DNA from: Archangiaceae bacterium
GTDB lineage: Bacteria; Myxococcota; Myxococcia; Myxococcales; Myxococcaceae
Reading direction: 5' to 3'
Assembly: GCA_023248915.1 (NCBI GenBank)
Contig: JAHFDQ010000220.1
Span: forward strand, 1 to 9,234
Length of the DNA: 9,234 nucleotides
A program made the translations under genes and the position numbers. Position 1 is the stretch's first letter. Each line of letters begins with the position of its first letter. Below the pieces are notes generated by a model. The model was not told the DNA's origin. It searched no databases and worked only from the letters and a program-made list of their open reading frames with translations. Below are positions 1 through 5,963 of the stretch, in pieces.

Positions 1-480
1 GTCGATGTCTCGATGCAGCGCCAGGGCCGCGGTGAGCGCCGCAGGGTCGAGCTTCTTGCCGGTGAGCTCTTCGAGGTCGCGGGTGAGGCTCGCCAGTTCG
101 GCGGCGACGAAGGCGCGCATGCTGGGGCGCCACTCGCCCTTGGGGTGCTGGTAGCGCAGGGTGCGCTTCGACCAGCCGCCGAAGTCCGGGGCGACGGTCG
201 CCAGGCCCTGAATCGAATCGCAGGTGTGCGGGAAGAGCACCGCGTCCACCGCGCCGGCGCCGCCGCTGGCGAGGAAGGCCAGGGCGTTTCGGACGAGCGC
301 GCACACGTAGGGCTGCAAGCGCCCCGCCGCGGCCCCGCGCGGAGGCCCGGGAGGCCCCCACAGCTCGACCGCCAGCACGCCCATCGCGGTGAGCAATTCC
401 TTCGGGTAGTGCACCGGGAGGGCAGCCACCGCCTTCCGGCCGTGGTCGCGACGCTGGGCCTCGATGTAGCCGGTGCGCAT
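1..480 (-). CDS. 2-hydroxyacyl-CoA dehydratase (HgdB/FldC/BcrC-like) subunit, 3' end beyond window
   Basis: The first 160 residues of a longer protein are visible; the frame is open to the left edge and the C-terminus is missing. The sequence resembles the D-component family of 2-hydroxyacyl-CoA dehydratases and benzoyl-CoA reductases. These bind an Fe-S cluster through conserved cysteines and, with an ATP-driven activator, carry out radical elimination of water from 2-hydroxyacyl-CoA or ring reduction. Family marks seen are HYPKELLTAMGVLAVELWG at residues 24-42, where the family has a P-x-ELL-x-A-x-G pattern; CALVRNAL with C60; and VLFPHTCDSIQGLA at 81-94 with C87. C60 and C87 fit two of the expected cluster ligands; a third would be off the window. 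The ATG at 478-480 is preceded directly by an in-frame TGA, so no longer start exists. The ribosome binding site is weak. The neighbouring transporter is divergent. The substrate cannot be told from this fragment. Confidence 0.82.
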   Translation of the reverse strand, partial: MRTGYIEAQRRDHGRKAVAALPVHYPKELLTAMGVLAVELWGPPGPPRGAAAGRLQPYVCALVRNALAFLASGGAGAVDAVLFPHTCDSIQGLATVAPDFGGWSKRTLRYQHPKGEWRPSMRAFVAAELASLTRDLEELTGKKLDPAALTAALALHRDID

Positions 481-482
481 TC

Positions 483-520
483 ACTGCTAGATAGCGCAGT
501 CGGGGCGGGTTGTGCCGCCC
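483..520. promoter_or_regulatory. dyads in the divergent intergenic region, candidate operator or leader hairpin
   Basis: The 54-bp gap between the divergent dehydratase and transporter genes contains two inverted repeats. ACTGC (483-487) pairs with GCAGT (496-500) across 8 bases, and GGGCGG (503-508) pairs with CCGCCC (515-520) across 6 bases. The first could be a regulator site shared by both directions; the second lies just upstream of the transporter ribosome binding site and could fold in its leader. No clear -35/-10 pair is seen. Short GC-rich dyads arise by chance in such DNA, so confidence is low. Confidence 0.25.
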
Positions 521-523
521 GGC

Positions 524-527
524 GAGG
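524..527 (+). promoter_or_regulatory. ribosome binding site of the EamA transporter
   Basis: GAGG ends 7 bases before the GTG at 535. It supports this start over the much longer open frame that runs back to position 13. That 5' extension would encode an Arg/His-rich stretch antisense to the dehydratase gene. Confidence 0.55.
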
Positions 528-534
528 CAGGCAA

Positions 535-1380
535 GTGACGGGTTTGGGTCTGGTGGCGGCCGCGGCGGTGCTCTGGGGAACCTGGGTGCTCTTCCTCCGG
601 CCGGCCGGGCTCGAGGGCCCCCAGAGCGCCCTGGTGGCGCTGGCCGTCATGGCCCTGCCCGCGCCCTTCGTCTTCCGGCGCAAGGCGTTCGCCGACCGGG
701 GGGCCGTGGCAGCGCTCGCTGTACTCGGTGTGGCCGACGCGGCGAACGCGGCGCTCTTCTTCGGGGCCTTGCAGCGCGGGCCGGTGGCGGTGGCGGTGCT
801 GACGCACTACCTGGCTCCGCTGTTGGTGGTGCTGGTCGCCCCGTGGGTGGCGCGCGAGCCCCGGTCGCTGAGGGCGCTGGCGGCGGCGCCGGTCGTCCTC
901 GCCGGGCTGTCGCTGGTGCTGGGGTTGACCAGCACCGCGCCGTGGCCGCTCGAGACGGCAGCGATGGGTGCAGGGAGCGCCGTCTTCTACGCGGCCCTGG
1001 TGTTCGGCTTCAAGCGCGCCGGGCGTTCGTTCTCGCCGCTGGCGATAACGGCGCTGCACGCGCCCGTCTCGGTCGCGGTACTGCTCGCCGTCTTCGGAAG
1101 GGCGGCCCTGCCCCAGGGGTTTTCGCCGGGAGTCGCCTGGGTGGCGGTGGGAGCGGTGGTGTGCGGGCTGGGCGCGACGTCGCTGTTCAACCTGGGGCTG
1201 ACCCGGGTCACCACCCAGGCCGCCGGGGCCCTCACCTACCTCGAGCCGCTGACGGCGACCGCCGTGGGAATCGTCGCGTTCGGAGAGAGGCTGAGCGCGG
1301 CGGGAGTGGCCGGGGCGGTGGTCGTCCTGGGCGCTGGGGCGTACGTGGCGATCCAGAGAGTTCCGGAGCCGACGCCGTGA
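535..1380 (+). CDS. EamA/DMT-family transporter (10 predicted membrane helices)
   Basis: A 281-residue protein of the drug/metabolite transporter superfamily, the usual length for two EamA repeats of five helices. The first repeat covers about residues 5-130 and the second about 142-275. An internal duplication signature is visible: THYLAPLLVVLVAPWVARE (90-108) lines up with TYLEPLTATAVGIVAFGE (234-251), each the P-containing fourth helix followed by Glu. VLWGTW near residue 13 is the common WG mark of the first helix. Such proteins export or import small metabolites through the inner membrane; the substrate is unknown. The start is GTG 535, chosen because the hydrophobic first helix begins at once and GAGG lies 7 bases upstream. 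It overlaps the next gene by 4 bp (GTGA), so the two are likely made together. This hints, weakly, that the substrate relates to the transferase's pathway. Confidence 0.9.
   Translation: MTGLGLVAAAAVLWGTWVLFLRPAGLEGPQSALVALAVMALPAPFVFRRKAFADRGAVAALAVLGVADAANAALFFGALQRGPVAVAVLTHYLAPLLVVLVAPWVAREPRSLRALAAAPVVLAGLSLVLGLTSTAPWPLETAAMGAGSAVFYAALVFGFKRAGRSFSPLAITALHAPVSVAVLLAVFGRAALPQGFSPGVAWVAVGAVVCGLGATSLFNLGLTRVTTQAAGALTYLEPLTATAVGIVAFGERLSAAGVAGAVVVLGAGAYVAIQRVPEPTP
1365..1368 (+). promoter_or_regulatory. ribosome binding site deciding the GTG start of the MocA-like gene
   Basis: GGAG lies inside the end of the transporter gene, 8 bases before GTG 1377. Together with the GTGA stop/start overlap it favours GTG 1377 over the internal ATG at 1425. 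Confidence 0.6.
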
Positions 1381-2045
1381 AGAGGACTCCGCTCGGGCTG
1401 CACGGGAGCGCCAAGCGCGCCCGCATGCTCAGAAGGAGAGGGACACCGGTCGCGGTCATCCTCGCTGCTGGCGAAGGCAAGCGCATGGGAATGCCAAAGG
1501 CGATTCTCGAACACCGGCGCGGGAAGACTTTCCTGCAGGTTCTCGCCTCGACATTCTCCTCTGCCGGTTGCCGGGTGATGGCCGTCGTCGGCGCCGGCGC
1601 CGACGAGGTGCGCCGCTACCCGACGCGGGCCGCGCTGGTGAAGAACCCCGGCTGGCCAGACGGCCAATTCTCTTCGGTGCGCGTCGGCCTCTCCGCCGCG
1701 CTGCGCCTCGGAGCTCCGGTCGTGCTAGTGCACCCGGTGGACCTGCCCGGAGTGCGCGCGAGCACCGTGCGAGCCGTGCTGGCCGCGCTCGCCGGCCACG
1801 AGGGCGCCGTGCCCGAACTCAACGGAATGCCCGGCCACCCGCTGGCCCTGACCCGAGCGGCGGCGGCTCGGGTGCTCGCAATGGCCGGCGCGGCTCACCT
1901 CGAAGCGGCCCAACGCTCGCTCGACATCGTGCGGGTGCCGGTGAGAGACGCTGCGGTGGCCGTGAACCTCAACACGCCTGAAGCCTACGAGCGGGCGCTC
2001 GGGTTTTCGCCGCGTTCGGCTCCGCTGAAGCCACGCCCCGAGTGA
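1377..2045 (+). CDS. MocA/MobA-like nucleotidyltransferase
   Basis: A 222-residue protein with the fold marks of MobA-like NTP transferases. The nucleotide-binding loop ILAAGEGKRMGMPK is at residues 28-41 and carries the Arg and Lys that contact phosphate. NPGWPDGQFSSVRVGL at 90-105 is the base and ribose region. HPVDLP at 119-124 has the metal-binding Asp122. GHPLAL is at 153-158 and NLNTPEAY at 197-204. The loop reads LAAG, nearer to the TAAG of the molybdenum cofactor cytidylyltransferase MocA than to the LAGG of the guanylyltransferase MobA. CTP transfer to molybdopterin is thus a fair guess but not proven; related enzymes act on other phosphorylated compounds. About 24 residues precede the usual start of the fold if GTG 1377 is used; ATG 1425 would remove 16 of them. 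Coupled to the transporter upstream. No molybdenum enzyme is encoded in the window. Confidence 0.82.
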   Translation: MKRTPLGLHGSAKRARMLRRRGTPVAVILAAGEGKRMGMPKAILEHRRGKTFLQVLASTFSSAGCRVMAVVGAGADEVRRYPTRAALVKNPGWPDGQFSSVRVGLSAALRLGAPVVLVHPVDLPGVRASTVRAVLAALAGHEGAVPELNGMPGHPLALTRAAAARVLAMAGAAHLEAAQRSLDIVRVPVRDAAVAVNLNTPEAYERALGFSPRSAPLKPRPE

Positions 2046-2046
2046 G

Positions 2047-2300
2047 CTGTCAGGCCAGATTCCGCGGAGCGCGCTGTTGCCTGGGCGCACCAAGCTCGGA
2101 AGTGCGCGAGTTTGTTGAGGTCAGTCGGACGCCGGGGCCCTGGGCGACCGCGAAATTGTCTGGCCTGACGCCCGGGCGTCAGGCCAGACGAAAATGCCAA
2201 GTCTCCCGGCGGCCGCTCGGGACGAAGCCTCGTGATTGCCTGGGTTTGACGTCGGCGGCGTTCGATGCCCACGTTCTTGGCCGACCATCTGGCCTGACAG
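2047..2300. repeat. symmetric four-copy inverted repeat array, two 121-bp units
   Basis: An 11-bp motif occurs four times: GTCAGGCCAGA at 2049-2059 and 2178-2188, and its complement TCTGGCCTGAC at 2159-2169 and 2288-2298. The outermost copies extend to perfect 14-bp inverted repeats, 2047-2060 with 2287-2300. The copies bound two units of exactly 121 bp (2049-2169 and 2178-2298), each with a 99-bp interior, separated by the 8-bp palindrome GCCCGGGC. By eye the two interiors share little sequence. The array starts 1 base after the MocA-like stop codon. It could be a pair of small non-autonomous elements with terminal inverted repeats, a REP-like interspersed repeat, or a set of protein-binding sites. 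There is no target-site duplication I can be sure of. Confidence 0.8.
2158..2189. repeat. perfect 32-bp palindrome at the centre of the array
   Basis: Bases 2158-2173 are the exact reverse complement of 2174-2189: a 16-bp arm with no spacer, made of GTCTGGCCTGAC followed by GCCC and its mirror. It could extrude as a cruciform or fold in either transcript as a very stable hairpin, and so may help end both convergent transcripts. It is followed by GAAAA on the plus strand and by CAATTT on the minus strand. Neither is a proper T-run, so I do not call it an intrinsic terminator. Confidence 0.9.
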
Positions 2301-2415
2301 TGACTGCCTCGAGTTGGCCCATTGCGTACAGGAGCATGCGGCCGAGCGGGCAATCGCGATTCGCGTTCGGCTCCGAGCGTCGTCGCGGACGATTCCGCTT
2401 CGAGTGGCGTGCAGG

Positions 2416-4149
2416 TCAATTCGCCGCGGGCGTATTTTCCGGCGGTGGCGAACTCGACGCGTCGAACTCGTAGCCCAACTCGACGTCGATGGTGAAGCCG
2501 AACGAGTTCTCGTACCGGTGCACGTTGGTGTCCATGCGGAACGTCTTGAAGGCCCGCCCGTTGACGAAGAGTATCGGCAGGATTTTCAGCCGCGCGCCGG
2601 CGAAGAGGATGCTGCGGTTGTCGATCTGCCCCAGCTCGCTGACGTCGGTGAAGCCGCGCTTGTAGTACGAGCCGAAGAACTGCAGGAAGTCGACGGCGGG
2701 CACTTCGAGGTGGGCGACCAGATTCTTGGCGGCGGTGTCGCTGGTGCCCTCGGCGGCGACGGTGACGCCGATGCCTCCGCGAATGCCCCACGAGCCCTCG
2801 AGGTAGTAGCCGAGGCGCTGGGGCCGGCTGCCCGACATCACGTCTTCGTACCGGGTCAGGTACTTCTCGACGCCGTCCACCGGTGGCAGCACCCGGCTGA
2901 CGTAGCGGTCGACCTCGTAGAACGTCCCGAAGTAACCGGGCACGTACTTCGAACCCAGCGACTTCAATTCGGCCACTGCCCGAAACGCGTGCACCGTCGT
3001 CTTGCCCGCGTTGAAGCGGCCCAAGAGGCCGACCGTCAGGCCCGCGTCGCCCCCTTGCAGCATCGAGTAGTCGACGTAGGGCTTGATGTCGACGTGCGGC
3101 GTCTTCACCACCTTCACCTCGGCGTCGAGGCCGTAGAGCGCCACCAGCCCCCGCTTGGCCGCGAGGTGAATGCCGTCGGTGTCGAGCGTGCGCGCGCCGT
3201 TGTCGTAAATGAGAGACATGGGCGCGTAGGTGTCTGCCGCGGCGGTCACGCCCACCGACAGCGATTTCGTGTACAGCGAGTCGATGAACGCCAAGGGCTT
3301 CACGAAGCCAAGGCCGCTGACCACGTTCCACCGGACGATGTCGTTGGTCAGAAGCTCGACGCCACCGTACGTGCCGTAGGCGTCGACCTGCGCCGAGACG
3401 TGCGTCAAGTCGACGTCGATGTTGGGGGCGTAACGACGCACCACGGCGCCGTGGCCAACCGACGACGCGTACCGCTGGCCGATGTTGACGTAGAGGTGGT
3501 CTTCTTTCCGGCCGTAGGTGACGTACTTGAGCAGCTTGGCGAAGTCGGCCGGCTGGGCGTAGTCCACCTTGCGCAATTCCCACATTCCCTGCAGCGGGTC
3601 GCCCACGCCGGACGTGGCCTTTCGCAAGTCCACCAGTTGGAAGTGAAGCGGCACTCCGACGCCGATGGCGAGCTTCCGGTCGAGGAGGCGCAGGTCCACC
3701 TGGGGTTCGAGCAGCAGGTAGTAGACGTCGCCGATGCGGTCGAGGCCGAGGGACACTCCGATGCGGTTCTTCTTGGTGGTCACCCGGTCGCTGCCGAGGA
3801 ACACCGACAGCTCGCCCTTGACGAAGTCCTGCTGAGGGACGACGCGCTCGTGGTCACCCGAGGCCGCGACTCCGGGGGACTCGGGAGCCGTCACCAAAGG
3901 CGGTTCGGCGGCGCCCTCGCCTGCCGGGGCGGTGCCGCCCCCTTCCGGCGGAGGCGCCGCTTCGAGCAGAGGCACGGTGGACGCGCTGGGGTCGGGCGTC
4001 GGCGAGGCGCCAGGAGCTGGGGTGGCCGAAGGGCCCGCGCTGTCCGGCGATGGAGTGGTCGAGCCGTCTCCGGCCTGACCGCGTTCACCCTGCGCCGCCA
4101 TCGGACCCGCGCTGGCGGCGCAGGCCAACCACAGGAGCACGACCGGCAT
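2416..4149 (-). CDS. predicted outer-membrane beta-barrel protein with Pro/Ala-rich N-terminal linker
   Basis: A 577-residue protein, not a family I can name. Residues 1-19 form a short hydrophobic signal peptide (MPVVLLWLACAASA) with probable cleavage near residue 14 or 19. It lacks a basic n-region, and Cys10 does not sit in a good lipobox. Residues about 20-105 are rich in Pro, Ala, Ser, Thr and Gly and are probably a flexible linker. From about 109 to the end, short alternating strands with many Tyr, Gly and aromatic ends fit a large transmembrane barrel, for example KGELSVFLGS, RIGVSLGLDRIGDVYYLLLE and the last strand FGFTIDVELGYEFD. A Pro/Asn-rich tail follows the last strand, so the usual terminal Phe is not at the end. 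ATG 4149 has a strong ribosome binding site and an in-frame stop 7 codons upstream. It is the last gene of the operon and probably gives the Tad-like system an outer-membrane part. No secretin motifs were seen. Confidence 0.72.
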   Translation of the reverse strand: MPVVLLWLACAASAGPMAAQGERGQAGDGSTTPSPDSAGPSATPAPGASPTPDPSASTVPLLEAAPPPEGGGTAPAGEGAAEPPLVTAPESPGVAASGDHERVVPQQDFVKGELSVFLGSDRVTTKKNRIGVSLGLDRIGDVYYLLLEPQVDLRLLDRKLAIGVGVPLHFQLVDLRKATSGVGDPLQGMWELRKVDYAQPADFAKLLKYVTYGRKEDHLYVNIGQRYASSVGHGAVVRRYAPNIDVDLTHVSAQVDAYGTYGGVELLTNDIVRWNVVSGLGFVKPLAFIDSLYTKSLSVGVTAAADTYAPMSLIYDNGARTLDTDGIHLAAKRGLVALYGLDAEVKVVKTPHVDIKPYVDYSMLQGGDAGLTVGLLGRFNAGKTTVHAFRAVAELKSLGSKYVPGYFGTFYEVDRYVSRVLPPVDGVEKYLTRYEDVMSGSRPQRLGYYLEGSWGIRGGIGVTVAAEGTSDTAAKNLVAHLEVPAVDFLQFFGSYYKRGFTDVSELGQIDNRSILFAGARLKILPILFVNGRAFKTFRMDTNVHRYENSFGFTIDVELGYEFDASSSPPPENTPAAN

Positions 4150-4158
4150 CTTCTTTGT

Positions 4159-4164
4159 CTCCTC
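4159..4164 (-). promoter_or_regulatory. strong ribosome binding site of the barrel gene
   Basis: On the minus strand GAGGAG stands 9 bases before ATG 4149, in the 21-bp gap after the preceding gene. It is among the better Shine-Dalgarno matches in the operon and suggests the barrel protein is translated on its own rather than only by coupling. Confidence 0.65.
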
Positions 4165-4170
4165 GGGCGA

Positions 4171-4881
4171 CTACGCCCCGCAGGGGTCGAAGTTCGAGAC
4201 GAAGGCGCGCATCGAGGCCTCGTCGGCGACGGTGCCCTTCAAGTCCAGGTCCTTCGCGGGGGCGGTGGGACTGGGGTCTTCGCCGAACCAGATGCCCACC
4301 CGCATCTTCTGGTCGGTCGAGCAGTCGAACAGCATCATCGTCTGCAGCCCCTTCGCCTTACCCTGCCCGGTGTCGGTGTCGCCGCGGTTGGCGACGTAGA
4401 GCAACTTCTTGCCGGCGAGGTCGAGCGCGCCCCGCTTCAGCGTCTCGCGCACGTCCATGTTGACGGTGGCCTTCTTCAGGCTTCCGGCGTCGTCGCTCTT
4501 GCCCTCGAAGTAGTCGCGCAGCTTGTCGCGGTCTTTGTCCGGCGAGATGACCTTGAAGTACAGGAAGCCGCGCTTGTCGAAGCCCTTGATCTCGCCCGAG
4601 GCGTCGGGGGCCTTGTCGGACAAGAGGGCCATGTCCATCACCATCGGCACCGAGACGCTGATCGACGCGAAGTAGCCGGGCGGCAGCGCCTGGGCGTTGA
4701 GAATCTGCTTGGCCCGGGCGGTGCGCGCGGCCGGGTCTTTCATGTCGGCGGTGAAGCCTTCCACCTTGTCCTTGATGACGTAGCCGACCAGCACCACCCC
4801 GAGAATGCTGAGCAGCACCAGGGCGCCGCAGCCGCAGCCGACGTACACCCAGGGAGACCGCTTCTGCGCTGGTTGGTCCAT
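4171..4881 (-). CDS. single-pass membrane protein of unknown function in the Tad-like operon
   Basis: A 236-residue protein from ATG 4881. A TTG at 4917 would add 12 residues; the ATG is preferred because it puts a short cytoplasmic stretch (MDQPAQKRSP) before the membrane segment, but its Shine-Dalgarno (GGGGG) is very close to the start, so the choice is open. One transmembrane helix spans about residues 11-36 and starts with an unusual CGCG motif (Cys16 and Cys18). The rest is predicted to be periplasmic. It has a conserved-looking LPPGYFASISVSVPMVMDMA stretch at 67-86, and two further cysteines, C186 and C234, that could form a disulfide. I do not recognise a named domain. Its place between the Flp pilin and the barrel gene points to an assembly or envelope-bridging role, which is inference from context only. 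Confidence 0.75.
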   Translation of the reverse strand: MDQPAQKRSPWVYVGCGCGALVLLSILGVVLVGYVIKDKVEGFTADMKDPAARTARAKQILNAQALPPGYFASISVSVPMVMDMALLSDKAPDASGEIKGFDKRGFLYFKVISPDKDRDKLRDYFEGKSDDAGSLKKATVNMDVRETLKRGALDLAGKKLLYVANRGDTDTGQGKAKGLQTMMLFDCSTDQKMRVGIWFGEDPSPTAPAKDLDLKGTVADEASMRAFVSNFDPCGA

Positions 4882-4932
4882 GCCCCCACGATGCGCGAGC
4901 GGCGCGCCCGAAGGCAACGCCTTTCGTGCGAG

Positions 4933-5112
4933 CTAGGGCAACGGCGATTGGATGACGTAGTAGATCGACTCGAAGTAGGTATTCAGCGCGTTCAGCAACT
5001 GGACCAGGAAGGGCCAGCCGACCGTCCCGACGCCGAGTAGCACCGCGCTGACGGTTGCGTACTCGACCGTCGACTGTCCCCGCGCGAGCTTCTTTCGTTT
5101 CGCGGTGCTCAT
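4933..5112 (-). CDS. flp: Flp-type pilin (type IVb prepilin)
   Basis: A 59-residue prepilin. The basic leader MSTAKRKKLARG ends at Gly12 and is followed by QSTVEYATVSAVLLGVGTV. This matches the Flp processing motif G/xxxxEY, with Glu at mature position 5 and Tyr at 6. A TadV-type prepilin peptidase would cut after Gly12 and leave a mature pilin of 47 residues, mostly one hydrophobic helix (about 19-42) with a short tail YFESIYYVIQSPLP. A Trp-Pro pair inside the helix (VGWPFLV) is unusual for this family and may kink it. The ribosome binding site AGAGGT at 5117-5122 overlaps the stop codon of the gene upstream, which suggests coupled translation. In classical tad loci flp comes first; here it follows the pseudopilins, so it could be a minor or pseudopilin subunit rather than the main shaft protein. 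Confidence 0.82.
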   Translation of the reverse strand: MSTAKRKKLARGQSTVEYATVSAVLLGVGTVGWPFLVQLLNALNTYFESIYYVIQSPLP

Positions 5113-5120
5113 GGTGACCT

Positions 5121-5963
5121 CTACCCTCGCTGCGTCATCGAAACGTAGACCTGAACCCCGTCGGAAGTTGGCGCGACCCGGATGACGGCGCTGGCCACCG
5201 ACGTCCCCCGGCTGGCTTCCACGCGCGTCTGGGTCGGGTCCGTCGTCGTGACGCTGCGAACCTGCCAACCCTTCTCCAGGAAGCCCTTCCTGTAGAACTC
5301 GACCACGTCGGCGACGGTGCCCCCGGGCACCTGGGCGACCAATGAGTACTGCGCCGCGCTCTCTTGGCCGAGCTTGAGCACCATCGTGCCGGTGGCTTCC
5401 TTCGGGTGAGGCAGCGACTCGGGCACCTCGGGCGTCCCTTCGGCCAGCCCGGCCATCTTCCCCGCGGACGGAAACACCATCGTCTCGCCACCCTGGGCCA
5501 TCGCCGAGATGAGGTGGACCTCGTCGTCCTTCGGGTCCATGTAGCCGACGTAGCCCGAGCCCGGGCCGTACCTCTTCTCGACGACGGGCAGGCCGGCCTT
5601 CTCGAAGGCGTCGCGATAGAACCCGAAGACCTCGTCGATGGAGTCGTGGGTCGAGAACCAGGCCACCGCTATGGGAGCCCTAGCGCCGAGATAGTCGGCG
5701 GCGACCGCTTCGGGGACCGCGCCCTTGTAGGGAGGCAGGTTCTGGGTCGCGCGCCGGACGACTTCCTGCGACGCCACGGACGGCCCGGAAACGTTCTCTT
5801 CCTCGACGCCCAGCTCGGCCTCGGTCGGCGCGCTGACGAGCGGTTCCTCCGGGTCTTCCTGGGAATTGCGCTCCCAGGCATACCCCCCCAGGCCGCCGAT
5901 GGCGGCGACCAAGGCGAGGACGGCGGCGATGCGCCACCCGGGGTTGGGTTTGCGCGGGGTCAA
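5121..5963 (-). CDS. membrane-anchored protein with duplicated FYR-motif module, function unknown
   Basis: A 280-residue protein with a short basic N-terminus, one transmembrane helix at about residues 11-28, an acidic linker at 35-60 and then a periplasmic region. Two related modules can be seen. Residues 98-127 contain SIDEVFGFYRDAFEKAGLPV, and 206-236 contain TVADVVEFYRKGFLEKGWQV. They share the D/E-V-x-x-F-Y-R-x-x-F-x-x-x-G pattern, each followed by strand-rich sequence (to about 165 and about 277). This points to an internal duplication of a small alpha/beta domain. I do not know a named family for it. The start is TTG 5963, overlapping the stop of the upstream gene as TTGA, with GGAG 5 bases before it. 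No ATG is available near the membrane helix. The position next to flp suggests a part in assembly of the Tad-like structure; no catalytic motif is apparent. Confidence 0.75.
   Translation of the reverse strand: MTPRKPNPGWRIAAVLALVAAIGGLGGYAWERNSQEDPEEPLVSAPTEAELGVEEENVSGPSVASQEVVRRATQNLPPYKGAVPEAVAADYLGARAPIAVAWFSTHDSIDEVFGFYRDAFEKAGLPVVEKRYGPGSGYVGYMDPKDDEVHLISAMAQGGETMVFPSAGKMAGLAEGTPEVPESLPHPKEATGTMVLKLGQESAAQYSLVAQVPGGTVADVVEFYRKGFLEKGWQVRSVTTTDPTQTRVEASRGTSVASAVIRVAPTSDGVQVYVSMTQRG

Larger units (their letters stand above)
2046..2415. other. convergent intergenic gap without a supported gene
   Basis: This 370-bp gap separates the ends of the MocA-like gene and the minus-strand operon. 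Positions 2047-2300 are taken up by a symmetric four-copy repeat. In 2301-2415 I see no coding pattern, no ribosome binding site with a credible frame and no hairpin followed by a T-run; only a 10-bp palindrome AATCGCGATT (2352-2361) stands out. Frames open through the gap on both strands encode low-complexity Arg-rich sequence and look like GC artefacts. Confidence 0.6.

Noticed and set aside
13..534. An N-terminal extension of the transporter by 174 codons.
   Set aside because: The extension is Arg/Gly/His-rich and antisense to the dehydratase gene. GTG 535, with GAGG upstream, starts directly at the first membrane helix and gives the normal family length.
2158..2200. The palindrome as an intrinsic terminator.
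   Set aside because: Neither strand has a T-run after the stem (GAAAA on plus, CAATTT on minus), so the standard signature is missing.
1985..3583. A minus-strand open frame of about 530 codons across the barrel gene, the repeat gap and the MocA-like gene end.
   Set aside because: It is out of frame with the barrel gene, Arg-rich, crosses the repeat array and has no family features.
4069..4079. A 10 of 11 match to the repeat motif (TCCGGCCTGAC).
   Set aside because: It lies within the linker coding region of the barrel gene with no partner copy nearby. A near match of this length in GC-rich DNA is expected by chance.
2236..5040. A plus-strand open frame of about 930 codons through the minus-strand operon.
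   Set aside because: It is antisense to three or more genes with signal, membrane or pilin motifs, and its product is a His/Val/Arg/Asp-rich sequence without domains. High G/C at third positions of the real genes removes stops on the other strand.
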